Below, piece by piece: positions 50,401-59,084 of a stretch of DNA of 64,000 nt. The position numbers were made by a program, and so were the translations under genes. The DNA is from Primula veris (lineage: Eukaryota > Streptophyta > Magnoliopsida > Ericales > Primulaceae). A model generated the notes under the pieces. The model did no database searches, was not told the DNA's origin, and worked only from the letters and a program-made list of their open reading frames with translations. The DNA is taken from the NCBI GenBank assembly GCA_963682055.1, contig OY821749.1:27659631-27723630 (forward strand), in the 5' to 3' direction. How positions within the stretch are numbered: the stretch's first letter is position 1; the number at the start of each line of letters is the position of its first letter.

Positions 50401-50415
50401 AAGTACTACGTATAG
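44497..50415 (+). CDS. gag-pol: Gag-Pol polyprotein of Tat-lineage retrotransposon (1972 aa)
   Basis: One uninterrupted frame that starts 78 bases after the LTR. Order of domains: variable N-terminus (1-290); gag capsid-like domain (about 300-455); a CX2HX4HX4C zinc motif (C605, H608, H613, C618); aspartic protease with D744 in a VDQGAS motif; reverse transcriptase (about 1000-1180) with LDAYSGYH (D1056) and YIDD (1118-1121); a degenerate Ty3 RNase H (about 1260-1380); a second archaeal-type RNase H with D1402, E1438, D1464 and D1514; integrase with a zinc-binding CDKC region and D1691, D1751, E1787 (DD35E spacing); and a GPY-type end (SPTWEGPYEI). There is no chromodomain. It would copy the element through RNA in cytoplasmic particles and insert the cDNA. 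Gag and Pol are fused without a stop or frameshift. Confidence 0.96.
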   Translation: MVTNVEETHPEIVDTNNQNTQISQQGLGDLLAIRDRYEAIQSGNQPTTSYVNQEQPVEPPRHFIEGIVDEHLSSSEDEQDVPVLRRARRRLTGSQAGPSSRVPLPTASVNSGARLQTDEAHQFGMPEDHVLGQSPRLPTNSPRMITPPTVEVQHVVPLADERNYTQLQAQLAACMTAMTAAGIVLTVIQPNKDPRHEVEDSAYRAALEAAGRRPDTRVPHQGGNVPVTIVHPNTHMERVHTNTKDDRYPEYRIGEGYGPPPHQGGYPPPYQVTDDAFQQAWNVCQETPCAEQITRYHNPMGFVIPEFRLYDGKSCPIDHLRHYKMKMELWSDDHALMCKFFKNSLGQEASSWYHNLPRGSIRNWAELLRAYSTRYAAHRKKKVSIETLLKMTMMPNERLNDYCIHFIDVANQIPRYANNIAIQNFINSIPNGYWARRKFIGKNFPTTDSLLAYCTHLTDKNDELRFLNRTLPRRESVREAQVGRKRVRNNQGEAFQPTRKGKEPEVHSRGERPRALEPKPLQIAYPTPTNEHKPLQLAYSMPPKPFQQFRPQEREHRNTFGPVELRYTFNLSAEDILKDICRESWYSRPQPIISPPNQRDSKLFCAYHEDHGHLTEHCRNLRWRMNQWGDAGYLAKFIKGAGNKGKQLAIEGSDNRQGKTINVVHMSRPKGPGGERSRQWQLAHFGQVAKTSQASTSKRQCTPRRHPPISFSDLDEEGVIYPHGDAINLRVQIGLDTVSRVLVDQGASCDIMYKELFDKMELKLQDLQPTDVTLIGFISETTKPLGKIVLSVTTGSMSVPVEFLVVDDHSGHNAILGRPWLHAMKAIPSTYHQKVKYPNDRGAIETARGCQEDSRRCEDITATLQKQRSTVEQPTSTKKLINQISKAERVVEEQVGETLRKVYIPDMDEEHYFLLGDNLPKQESEELKAFLLNNTDKFAWSPKDMPGLDPNTACHHLSVNAEYKPIAQRSRKVSVQHRAAIIAEVQKLLEAGAIREVYYPKWLSKPVVVPKKNGKERVCIDFTNLNKACPRDHFPLPRIDQLVDATAGAERMTFLDAYSGYHQIPLAREDQEKTSFISPLGNYCYTVMPFGLRNAGATYQRMITRVCRDHIGKTMEVYIDDMVIKSERATSHLQDIRDVFRTLGEHKLKLNASKCAFGISKGKFLGHMVSRRGIEANPDQITALRNLAAPKNKKQVQELTGMMAALSRFISRSADKGRPFFESLKKDRKFVWDPECEASFNNLKEYLRTLPLLVRPNRGDILACYLAVSATAVSAVILREEGREQFPIYFVSKTLVEAETRYLPLEKLCLALVVATRKLPHYFIAHQVRVYTKFHIKESLRRTDISGRVAAWGVELSQFHIEFAPRHAIKGQVLADFVAEFTEGYDEPLALSPQSHWQIHVDGSATKDGSGAGIVLRSREGAIIEKSIKLGFRATNNEAEYEAMINGMFIARSLGCSHLIASSDSMLIVNQATGEYQAKDDRMILYQEKVQSLMATFEQCELVRINRTENAHADALATLASTLTLTDTRSITVELLSTPSIIKRVNRVTSIQYELGWMEDMTHYLRSGTLPVDKIKALKITRKAPRFWLSEDDKLYKSSYRGPHLLCVPTELQLPVLEEIHEGFYGAHIKGRSLANKAVTQGYWWPYIKRDADAYVQRCDKCQRFAKIPRLPSSMMTPVSAPWPFAQWVIDLVGKLPRAPGNVEYLIVATDYFTKWVEAKSLREIKVSNVKQFIWEYIITRFGIPYAIVADNGTQFKDANLQLWYEELGIRKFYSTPTYPQGNGQAEVSNRTILDGIKTTLEQAKGRWPERLLNVLWSCQTTPKTGTKETPFSLAYGVEAVIPTEIGLPTLRTTLVEQGNNEQRMREELDMIDEKREIAALTLAKYQQSVKQTYDKRVKGSKEFMVGELVLRRVTVYTRNEIHGKLSPTWEGPYEIVKRTSPVSYKIKSVLFANSRGEKNSWNVANLKKYYV

Positions 50416-50518
50416 GCAATGCTCCGAATACAAGTACAGGTGCTACCTTACCCTTCTTGCTTAATGGCATTATCTTTCTTCTTTTGAATGAATAAAATAT
50501 ATTATTATGCTGTCTACT

Positions 50519-51222
50519 AATACTATGAGATTCTCAACTTGGCCGAAGTGCCTAGAAATACTATGAAATTCCGTAAATGGCGTGTTACCAAAGGAACGTC
50601 TAGGAATACTATGAGATTCTCAACATGGCCGAAGTGCCTAGAAATACTATGAAATCCCGTAAATGGCGTGTTACCGAAGGAACGTCTAGGGATACTATGA
50701 AATTCCCAACATGGCCGAAGTGCCTAGGAATACTACGAAATTCCGTAAATGGCGTGTTACCGAAGGAACGTCTAGGAATACTATGAGATTCTCAACATGG
50801 CCGAAGTGCCTAGAAATACTATGAAATTCCGTAAATGGCGTGTTACCAAAGGAACGTCTAGGAATACTATGAGATTCTCAACATGGCCGAAGTGCCTAGA
50901 AATACTATGAAATTCCGTAAATGGCGTGTTACCAAAGGAACGTCTAGGAATACTATGAGATTCTCAACATGGCCGAAATGCCTAGAAATACTATGAAATC
51001 CCGTAAATGGCGTGTTACCGAAGGAACGTCTGGGGATACTATGAAATTCCCAACATGGCCGAAGTGCCTAGGAATACTATGAAATTCCGTAAATGGCGTG
51101 TTACCGAAGGAACGTCTAGGAATACTATGAAATTCCCAACATGGCCGAAGTGCCTAGGAATACTATGAAATTCCCAACATGGCGTGTTACCGAAGGAACG
51201 CCTAGGAATACTATGAAATTTA
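50519..51222 (+). repeat. ~86 bp tandem repeat after pol (about 8 units)
   Basis: About eight units that alternate a ggccgaagtgcctaggaata half and a gtaaatggcgtgttaccgaa half. The halves share the aatactatgaaatt core, so the unit looks like a diverged dimer of a ~43 bp repeat. Tandem repeats in this position are known for Tat-lineage elements and can seed satellite DNA. Confidence 0.93.
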
Positions 51223-51514
51223 TATGCAGGTACAATGCAAGGAATTATTCAGGTCCACATTACGACGGCGATGCAATATAAATTGGCTAAAACAATGAAG
51301 GAGAATCAATCTAAACAACAAAATATCAACAAGAAGCATCTCCAAAACAGGAATAACGAAATAACAAATGATTTAGCAAGGAAAAATCGATCCAATCAAT
51401 TAAATAGCAATACGGCAATGGAAAGGTACAAAACAGGAATAAAGAAATAACATATATAGTCCTCGCCTGCATTACGGAGGCAACAAGAAGATCAACGACA
51501 CTAAAGAGATTCAT

Positions 51515-52236
51515 TTAAGAAGAGCTACTGCAGGAGGAGCACGACGGTAATTGACCGAGCTCAATCTCTTCGTCATCCGTCGTTGTGTACCCATCAGACT
51601 CATCACCATCAAAACGCTCCTCAGAAATGAGGGCATCAAAATTGGTCGTATGAGCCCCAACACAAGTCAGCGTCTGAAGCCGCGCGTTGAACTCGGCTTC
51701 TTTGGCGAACTCGTGAGCATCCGAGGCCGCTTTACGGCGATCATCGTCAAAGGAGAGGTCACGGCGAGCTTCAATCACAGCTGCGGAAGCATCGTATCTG
51801 GCGCGGGACAAACGGAAATACTTCACCAACACGTTGGCCTTGGTCACAAGCAACTTTAATTTGCCGAAGTACTCGCCCTTTGCACGCCAATATCGATCCA
51901 AACGACGCTCCTGAACCTCAACAGCATGCTCGGCACGGCGAACGTATTCTCGAAAAGAGGCCGCCTGGGTTTTCAGCTTGGTCCGCAGTCGAGCACATTG
52001 GTCGGTCAATTTGACATTTTTGCTCATCAAAACAATGTAGGGCCACCTGTCAGGCACCTCACTAGCCGCACCAGATGAGACCTCGTCCCGGGCAGCACCA
52101 GTAGGTCCTAACCCCGGGTTAACTAGGCATGGAGAACCAGCCTGGTGCGACATAGTAGCATGTGCCTATAAAAAAAAAAGAGGGGGGGGAGACGAACGAG
52201 AAGAGATGAATAAATAAAAAATAAATAAAAAAATAA

Positions 52237-52273
<37 letters not shown>

Positions 52274-54710
52274 ATGCTAGAAAGATAGTCAAGGTTCCAC
52301 CTGAGGAGATGTCGGTGGGGGAACAACAGTAGCATCCGGTCGAGGAGTGGATGGGGTCGACATAGAGTGAGGACGCAGCGCTGTCGAAATTGTCTGCCCC
52401 GGTAGCCGAGGAAGCTCTTCTTCACGAAGATTCGCCCAGTCCAAGGGTTTCGGCGGTGCACCATGCTGACACGGATACACCAACTCCGACCACGCCCTAT
52501 CCGACAGAGGAACATTCGCGAAATTGAGCGCCCGCACATGAGCGCAGTATACAGCGAAGTTGGCCATCATCGCTAACTTTTTCCGCTCCTCCGCCTGTGC
52601 CGTTTTCAGGGCAGACACCTTAGCCTTTTCGGCTTCCACGTCCTCAGCCAGGAGCAAGTTCTCCTCCTTTAGTTCGCCGTACTTAGCGGCCATGCTCTCT
52701 TTTTCCACCCTCAATTTCTCGACATCCTCGGTCAGGTGCAGGAAGTCCACCGACAGTTTGTCATAATTCTCGCCCAGGGTTTTCTTCTCGGCGACCAATT
52801 TCTCCTTCTCGGCCACCAGCTTCTCTTTCTCAGCCCCTAGAGCTCCCAGCTGATCCCGTAGCGCCACGGTACTCACAGCAATCTGCACTTCAACACATTA
52901 GTTTCCAAATAAAATACAAGTACCAAACCTATATAGTGAAATACGAGCCCCACATACCCTCAGCGCATCCGCGTGGGCCTGCTCTATAACCGACATTGTA
53001 GGTTGGGCAGATAGTCTTTCTGCATTCTTGAACACAAGGGGTTTCAGAGCCGTATACCCCATCTTCAACGTTCTCGGTTGATCCAGCAGTTCACCCCTAC
53101 ATCGGTCAATGTACCGGGTCATTGCAACCCCGTCAACCAACCCCTTCTCGGATCCGTCGAGAGCCTCATCCTCGACACCCGTCACAGCATCCCCGGCATT
53201 CTCTTCGCTGCCTTCCATTTCCACCCCCACGTCCTCCTCCAACTGCTCAATCTCAGGGGCCCTATGCTCGATCTCTTCCTCAGTACGGAGGGGCGAGCAA
53301 ACGGGCAAATCTATCGGACCCTCGGTGGGGATAGGCGAGATGACAGGCAAAGTCATCGTACCCTCTCCCATGTTCGTCAAGAGGTTCATATATCCGAATA
53401 CATCGTCGATCGACCCCTGAAACACAATAATACCCATAGACCGGGCAAGAGCGAGGGTAACCAATGGAGAAGTCAGTAGCTGAAACAAGATGACTAATAA
53501 AGCAAAGCACTAGCGAACCAAATGACAAACAACCAAAAGACAAGAAAATCATAATACATATACACATACCTCGCCCGGAGCAGAGGCATCCTCGGCGGTA
53601 TCCCCTTGAGCAGCAGCAAACACCCCCTCGCCCGAGCCAACGTTAGCATCTTCCTCGGTAACCGATGTATCGGTTCCCCTAGCCCTCTTCGTTGTTTCAA
53701 CGACAGGGTCAGATGCACGACGCTTAGAACGAACGGCTCTCTTTCCAAGCCGAGTAGCACATCGAGCCTGGACCACCTTTAAGAATTCCTCCTCGGGCTC
53801 TTTGGGGATCTCGGGTGCAGGATTCCCCCTGGTCACCGACCCCATAGGGTAACCGAGCAACATGGGAGCCGTACGACTCGCAGGATCCGGCGTAGGTCCA
53901 GGCCCCCACCATTTCCAAAGAGATAACAGAGCCTCTACATTGGGCGCGCCGAGGTCTGGCATGATGGGAGCATTGGTCGCCGGTCCAGGAATCTGGTGTC
54001 CCGCACAACCCCATGCACCGGAAGCAATTACAATACCAAGATTACGCTCTTTGTTGGTATCCGGCAAACCGATAACGAGCCGGCAAAAGGCACGCAGAGT
54101 CTTCAAATACGAGCTGCGACGCTCAAAGCTCATACTATAGACTCCAAAGACGTCCTTTAGTTCAATCGGTATTCCGGACAACTCCGATAGCCTTTGGATA
54201 CCATTCAGAGTACGGTAACCATTTAGGGCCAGTTGGGCCGGAGCAATTTGGACGGCCTCAAAGAACGAAGCCACCCAGTTTGTAAAGGGCAGTCGAAGAC
54301 CCCCAATGAAGAATGTCGAAGAGCGCACGGCCACCTCACCGGCAGGTACAAATCCCAGCACCTCCTCGTCAGAAATAGGAAGCCGGATATGTATGTTGTC
54401 AGGTATTCCGGCAAGCTCCTTAAAATCCTTTTCCACGAATGTGCCAACTTGGGCCACACTTTGGGTCAAATTTTCCTATACAAAAATCATCAAAAATCCA
54501 TCAATATACTAACCAAATACACAAACCAGAACCACATCAATAGAACGAGAGCCACCACCCCCCCCCCACGCACATTACATCAGAATCATCAGACATATAT
54601 AGATAACCTGAACCATGTACCAACGACACACCTATGACCACAACGACAAATCAAATACAACTCCTAAAAGAGGGAAGGGGGGAGAACGAAAAATCACTTA
54701 CAGTAATCAT
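51515..54710 (-). CDS. Antisense spliced gene in Tat element (predicted ~889 aa; PF04195-like domain plus coiled coils)
   Basis: I infer five exons: 54710-54702 (codes MIT, donor gtaagt), 54475-53570, 53479-52958 (or from 53416), 52882-52301, and 52165-51515 with the stop. Every intron is GT-AG in phase 0 and every coding exon is a multiple of three, which is unlikely by chance. Exon 2 has GLRLPFTNWVASFFEA and IAPAQLALNGYRTL, as in the Pfam 'putative gypsy type transposon' family (PF04195, Transposase_28), then a basic RSKRRAS stretch that may be a nuclear signal. Exon 4 is a strong coiled coil (repeated EKEKLVA). Exon 5 is another charged helix ending in an acidic, Ser/Cys-rich tail. Function unknown; additional ORFs of this kind occur in Tat/Retand elements. 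The weakest splice site is the exon 4 donor (CAG|gtggaa); if it is not used, the frame stops 12 bases later. No long frame on the plus strand competes convincingly. Confidence 0.7.
52219..52268. repeat. AT/AAAT microsatellite in antisense-gene intron
   Basis: aaat repeats followed by about 34 bases of TA repeat, inside the last intron of the antisense gene. Confidence 0.9.
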
Positions 54711-55410
54711 TATGAGTAAGCAAGCGCGAACAGCAGCAAGTCTTCCAACACAACCACGAAACCCTAGATTAAGCGGCCGAACTCTTTTCCTTTTTGGCGG
54801 GAAAAATATGCTTTAGAGAGAGAGAGATATTTTCTTCAGCAAATTCTGTGATAAAAATAAACAGGATTACTTGGCATAATAGAAAGGAGTGGAGTCACAA
54901 AAGGAATAAAATAATAACCGTCCTTTCGTGTAACAGAGGTTTACCTTTTTCCAACCATACAAAAGTCAACAACCGCTGCTCTTTTTAACATATAAACGCT
55001 CCAGATTTCGCCACGTCAGCGCGTATCCCACTACCCAAGGCAGTTCACATCATTAGACCTAAATAAACGGCCAGTGGACCCTACCACGAAAAGCTTCCCA
55101 CATACGCTACCACTACTATCACACCGAGAATATCCCCTGATTAAAGTTCCTCGACTCCCAACCAATCCTTACCCAAAGGGCACACCGAACAAGGTGGACG
55201 AAGACCGTTCCTAGCTTGATGGCAGGGAGCATCAAGTCTAACAACGCTCTCCGGGGGGATAACCGGGCATATTGTTCGGTGTATGCTCAGAAACATAAAA
55301 GAGAAGCAAACAGGAAATAAAATAGGACAGAATCAAGTGCAAGACAAGTTTTATTCATCCACAAAGGGGGAAACACAAACAATACAACAGAAAAAGAAAA
55401 TACACCCATC
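54711..55410. other. Region upstream of the antisense spliced gene
   Basis: On the minus strand this is the probable promoter and 5' UTR of the spliced gene. A ctagggtttcg word typical of plant leaders lies about 45-60 bases before the ATG, and a weak TTTATATG lies near 54,995. The rest separates it from the next small antisense ORF. No plus-strand gene. Confidence 0.45.
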
Positions 55411-55773
55411 CTACTTTTTTGAACTATCCCCCATAGCAACATCCCTCTTCGCCAAAAGCTCCTCCAGACGCTCCTTCTCCTTAACCAAACGAGAAATCGC
55501 CATCTCAGCCTGTTTCAAGGCGTAAGACTGAGACTCGCATTTTTGCTCGGCCTTGAAACGAGCAGTGCCCTCATCGTCCCAATATTGTTTAAACCTCCTC
55601 GCTTCAGTCCGAGCACACATGAGATCATGTTTCAGCCATGACATCTCAATTTCTTTTAGTTGAAGAGGAGTCAAATTCTCCTCCCCAAAGCCAGGGGGAC
55701 GAGGTAGCAAAAAGGTAGGCTCCTCTTCCATAAGGGCTTTCTTTTTGGAGGCAGACCTAGTGATGGGAGCCAT
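55411..55773 (-). CDS. Small antisense coiled-coil ORF 1 (120 aa)
   Basis: Begins MAPITRSASKKKALMEEEP. I preferred this ATG over an earlier in-frame one because it lies about 70 bases after a TATAAATG box (55,843-55,850) and follows a T/A-rich leader. Residues about 50-115 form a charged amphipathic helix (REXXRFKQYW, then a KEKERLEELLAKRD end). No catalytic motif is visible. It belongs to a run of five similar small minus-strand ORFs between pol and the 3' LTR. I do not recognise a family. Confidence 0.55.
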   Translation of the reverse strand: MAPITRSASKKKALMEEEPTFLLPRPPGFGEENLTPLQLKEIEMSWLKHDLMCARTEARRFKQYWDDEGTARFKAEQKCESQSYALKQAEMAISRLVKEKERLEELLAKRDVAMGDSSKK

Positions 55774-55842
55774 CTCACGCAAAAGCAAATTATAAAACAA
55801 GAGAGAGGTAGAAATTGGTAATGAGATGCAGGCAATAGGGAG

Positions 55843-55850
55843 CATTTATA
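55843..55850 (-). promoter_or_regulatory. TATA-like box of small antisense ORF 1
   Basis: TATAAATG on the minus strand, about 70 bp before the chosen ATG. Confidence 0.45.
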
Positions 55851-55993
55851 GAGAATCAAAAGGCACAAAGTACGAAGCGTTACAATGGTTCACAAGACAG
55901 GCACGAGACACGAAAAGATACAACTGATTCATCAAATACAGAAGATAAAACACAAATGGCAAAAGGGGAAATACAAAAGAAAACCAGCCCAAT

Positions 55994-56473
55994 CTAAGGA
56001 TCAATGGGTGGAAAAACCGAACTGCCAGACCGAGAGAAAGCAAAACGAGCAGAACAATTCAACCGAGCTTGGTAGGAATCGTTCATGGCGACCAAATCGT
56101 CATTCTCCGAGGAGAGCCTGTTGTTTTCCATAGTAAGAACCCTGACGCGATCCACGAGCCGAGCATTCTTTACCATTATGCTAGCTAGGCCTTGAGGAGA
56201 GTTGTCAAACTCATCTTGAGAATGGTCCCAAATTTCCTCGGCATCATACCAGGAGTTGGCCAGATGGTTTCTCTGTAGCAACAAGTGATCGAGCTGGCGA
56301 CTCAGTGCCGAGATCTCGGTCCACTTCACCGTCTCTTCGGGATAAGAGCCGAACAAGCTCAAGGCCAAAACGCCATACTCTTTCTCAAGCCTTGCCATCC
56401 GACGGCGGACCCGAGATACCTCAGAGTCCAAGCCCTTCATTTGAGCATGATATCTCACCACATGTCCAGACAT
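55994..56473 (-). CDS. Small antisense coiled-coil ORF 2 (159 aa)
   Basis: Begins MSGHVVRYHAQMKG. Two helical segments (about 12-35 and 105-135, with LTMENNRLSSENDDL) flank a Trp-containing middle (NSWYDAEEIWDHSQDEF). A TATAAGTA box lies about 100 bases upstream (56,571-56,580). It shares its MSG start and leader style with ORF 3. No known domain. The frame is open for its whole length with the normal ATG. Confidence 0.55.
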   Translation of the reverse strand: MSGHVVRYHAQMKGLDSEVSRVRRRMARLEKEYGVLALSLFGSYPEETVKWTEISALSRQLDHLLLQRNHLANSWYDAEEIWDHSQDEFDNSPQGLASIMVKNARLVDRVRVLTMENNRLSSENDDLVAMNDSYQARLNCSARFAFSRSGSSVFPPIDP

Positions 56474-56570
56474 TCTAGGAAATTGTTTAGTACGGAAGAA
56501 AATAAAGGGCTGAGGAAGAGAGAAGCAAAAAGAAAAAAAAGAGATGATAGACTACCAAAGAAAAGAGAAG

Positions 56571-56580
56571 TACTTATAGA
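56571..56580 (-). promoter_or_regulatory. TATA-like box of small antisense ORF 2
   Basis: TCTATAAGTA on the minus strand, about 100 bp before the ATG. Confidence 0.4.
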
Positions 56581-56889
56581 ACGGAGAATATGATATTTTA
56601 TGACCTTGCTTGGGAAATTGCATATTTCCTGACATGATTGGAGGCATGCACATTTCCTGATCTACTAGGGAGCATGCACATATGTTTGACAGTGATGGGG
56701 ACATCTACTGACATCTGAGACTACAGTGCAGAAGAAATAAAGACGAGATATTCAAAGATCTAGATTCCAGACAAACAACAAACCACAGGTACAATATAAA
56801 AAGAAATGCAAAAATAAAAGGGCAAAAATACTTTTCATTAATGAAGATGGAATACATCATTGTTCATTACATCAAAAGACAAAATTACA

Positions 56890-56996
56890 TCGAGGTCTGT
56901 TACATCAAGGTCTATTACATCCGAAAAGAAAACCTATTACATCCGAAAAGATCTATTACATCCGAAAAGATCTATTACATCCGAGAAGAGCTAGTA
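56890..56996. repeat. ~20 bp tandem repeat, tctattacatccgaaaaga type
   Basis: About five units, with small variants, in the 3' region of small antisense ORF 3. Confidence 0.88.
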
Positions 56997-57029
56997 CAGA
57001 AGATCAGGCAAAGGATCAACTATATCAGC

Positions 57030-57530
57030 TGACCAAGTGAGCAGGAGACGCCAAAAAGAAAAAGTAAGAAGAAAGAGAAAGGAAAAGCAAGAAAAGGAAA
57101 AGAAGAAGAGTGCAAGAAAAGAAGTGATAAGAAAGAAGAGCCAAAAAGAAAAATGACCAAACCTAAATGTAACACAAAACCCTTTGGATCACAGGGCTGA
57201 TTGTTACATCGTAGTGGTGCAAAAAAGTGATGGGAGAGAAGATGAAGAAAAAGAAAGAGGAGGCACAGAAGAAAAACAGATGAGAAGAAGATAAAGAGGT
57301 GAAGGAGACAGACAACTAAAAAGGAAGTCAATGAAACAAAAAAGAAACGGAAAAAGAAAAGAATAAAAAGTACGAGAAAACAGAGTATAAAAAAAAACAC
57401 AAGAGAGGAAGAGGAAGAAATGATGGAAACGGAGAAATAAAAAAAAGAAGAAAAAGGAAGAGATGGGAAAAGATGGGGAAAGAGCAGAGAAAAAGAAAAA
57501 AAGAAGGGGGAAGGTTAGGGGGAAGTCGAT
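57030..57530 (+). repeat. Long purine-rich tract
   Basis: About 500 bases that are mostly A and G on the plus strand (gaaaaagaaaagaa-type sequence), interrupted only near 57,160-57,230. On the minus strand it is pyrimidine-rich and sits 3' of small antisense ORF 3. The Phe/Leu/Ser-rich open frames across it reflect composition. Confidence 0.85.
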
Positions 57531-57808
57531 CGGTATCGATGAGAGGGCCCGGCAGAGACATCCCTGTCCCTCAGTGTCGGGTTCCCCCTTAGCATCTCAT
57601 TCTCTTCGACTAGAGCCTGACGAGCACGTCGGCAGTAAGCCAGTTCGGATCTTAGCCAAGTTAATTCCCGAACCATCTCGGTATGGTGATAACGCATCAC
57701 CTTCAATTCCTCCTTGGCATCCCTCAACAGCCTTTGTACATGGTTATAGGAGGCTTCAAAGGCCTCCACTTGCAAAGCTAATGCTGATTGGGTGAAAGGA
57801 CCAGACAT
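57515..57808 (-). CDS. Small antisense coiled-coil ORF 3 (97 aa)
   Basis: Begins MSGPFTQSALALQVEAFEAS. Residues about 12-75 form one long charged helix (VQRLLRDAKEELKVMRYHH, then RQALVEENEML), followed by a Ser/Arg-rich tail. I chose the ATG beside the MSG start because TATA-like sequence lies upstream at 57,893-57,900 (and TATATAGA at about 57,833). A longer frame with an earlier ATG at 57,880 is possible but would start close to the TATA box. No known family. Confidence 0.52.
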   Translation of the reverse strand: MSGPFTQSALALQVEAFEASYNHVQRLLRDAKEELKVMRYHHTEMVRELTWLRSELAYCRRARQALVEENEMLRGNPTLRDRDVSAGPSHRYRSTSP

Positions 57809-57892
57809 CTTAGGGAAATTATAAGATGAGGGTCTATATATGGGGGAAAATAATATGATGAGAAGTGTGGATGTAACCATGCTGTAAGCAGC

Positions 57893-57900
57893 TATTTATA
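57893..57900 (-). promoter_or_regulatory. TATA-like box of small antisense ORF 3
   Basis: TATAAATA on the minus strand, about 85 bp before the chosen ATG. Confidence 0.45.
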
Positions 57901-58376
57901 GATCAATTAGATGAGGGCTGGGATTGAGAGTCGCAACCATTCGCCAATGGGTATTCAGAAGCGATGGCACTCAAAAGAGGTGACTGTTCAAGAAAAACGT
58001 TTGGATTCCCAAAAGACTCTAAAGAGCGTGAGTAATTAAAAGCCTCTCCTGTTCAAGAAACGTTTGGATTCTTACCAATATTTAAAGGGGGTAAGTAATA
58101 ATGGCAGCAAAACACGCGTCATTTTTGGGAAGAGCAGCGGTTCAAATAAATATCCCAGATCTTTTGCGCAAGACTCAAGAAAACTCTGGTGAATAAGATT
58201 TTCTATGCACAAGGCTCAAGAAATCCTATTAGTCCCTAGATATAAAAAGTAAGAAGGTCCAATGGATAAGATCAAACACAAGGCCCAAGAAAAGCATTAA
58301 TGAGGCCACAAGCGTGCGCAGTCAAAATAAATTGCATTGGGAAAGTAATTCAGATATAAACAAGAAAAGGAAATCT
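57901..58376. other. Spacer between small antisense ORFs 3 and 4
   Basis: No gene. Contains a short imperfect duplication of the gttcaagaaanacgtttgga word (about 57,988 and 58,050). Confidence 0.5.
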
Positions 58377-58781
58377 TTATTGATTGGTTGATACTTCGTT
58401 ACAGAAGAAGCACAAAGAGGAAATACAATGAAAACAATAAAATCGTTTCATAGAAGGGCCCGCTTCGTCATTCGGCTTCCTTTTCGACCGAGCATACACT
58501 TCCTTAAGGGCCAATTTGTAAGCCCTCTTGGAAGCAAGCTGCCTATCTCTGGAGGCCTCGAGCTCTTTGATCCGGGCACGAGCACGAATACTGTCGAGCA
58601 AAGACCTCTGGTGCTCCTTCTCTAGGGCATCCAATCGTTCGTCTAGTTCGGCGGCCCGACGAGCTTCTACCGACAGCCGGGCAACCCTCTTCTCGAGATA
58701 ACGCACCTTCTGAACTTCCTCCTCCAGACGGGCAACGTATTCAGGAAGGTTGTCACCATATTTTTCAAGAGGAGAAGCCAT
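58377..58781 (-). CDS. Small antisense coiled-coil ORF 4 (134 aa)
   Basis: Begins MASPLEKYGDNLPEYVARLE. One long coiled coil covers about residues 13-95 (EEEVQKVRYLEKRVARLS, then LDERLDALEKEHQRS). The C-terminal part KRAYKLALKEVYARSKRKPN is shared with ORF 5, so the two are duplicates. A TATAAAA box lies at 58,832-58,838, about 55 bases upstream. The last ~24 residues are Cys/Phe-rich and unlike ORF 5; the original stop may have been lost. Function unknown. Confidence 0.57.
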   Translation of the reverse strand: MASPLEKYGDNLPEYVARLEEEVQKVRYLEKRVARLSVEARRAAELDERLDALEKEHQRSLLDSIRARARIKELEASRDRQLASKRAYKLALKEVYARSKRKPNDEAGPSMKRFYCFHCISSLCFFCNEVSTNQ

Positions 58782-58831
58782 TTGTTCGTTAATAAAGAAT
58801 GAACTGCATAAAAAATACTGGGACAGCCCCC

Positions 58832-58838
58832 TTTTATA
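58832..58838 (-). promoter_or_regulatory. TATA-like box of small antisense ORF 4
   Basis: TATAAAA on the minus strand, about 55 bp before the ATG. Confidence 0.5.
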
Positions 58839-59084
58839 AGAAGAAACAAGGAGTAGATCAAAGGTCATCTCGAATAAATACAACCTCTTGAACTTCCCAA
58901 GAGCATTAAAGGCGAATTAACCACAGTTCCAAATCCAATTAAAGTCATCCAAAAAGACATCAAGAAGATAAACAGACAAGAACAAGGAAAGGGAAATATT
59001 TTATTAATTCCAAAAACTTCGATTACAACTGAGGAGAAGACTCCCCATTCAAGAGAAATTACGACAGAAATTACAAAAGACTAA

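Noticed and set aside
50519..51222. Possible CRISPR-like array
   Set aside because: Units are contiguous tandem repeats without unique spacers, in a plant retrotransposon. The ~160 bp arrays fail for the same reason.
53549..54469. Antisense frame read as an independent gene starting at 54,469
   Set aside because: That position is TTG, not ATG. A splice acceptor six bases upstream and a start exon at 54,710 explain it better.
53078..54637. Plus-strand frames of 92-134 codons opposite the antisense gene
   Set aside because: They overlap the minus-strand exons in other frames, lack domain features, and are not continued by plausible splicing.
57020..57561. Leu/Phe/Ser-rich minus-strand frames
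   Set aside because: Translation of the pyrimidine side of the purine tract; not protein-like.
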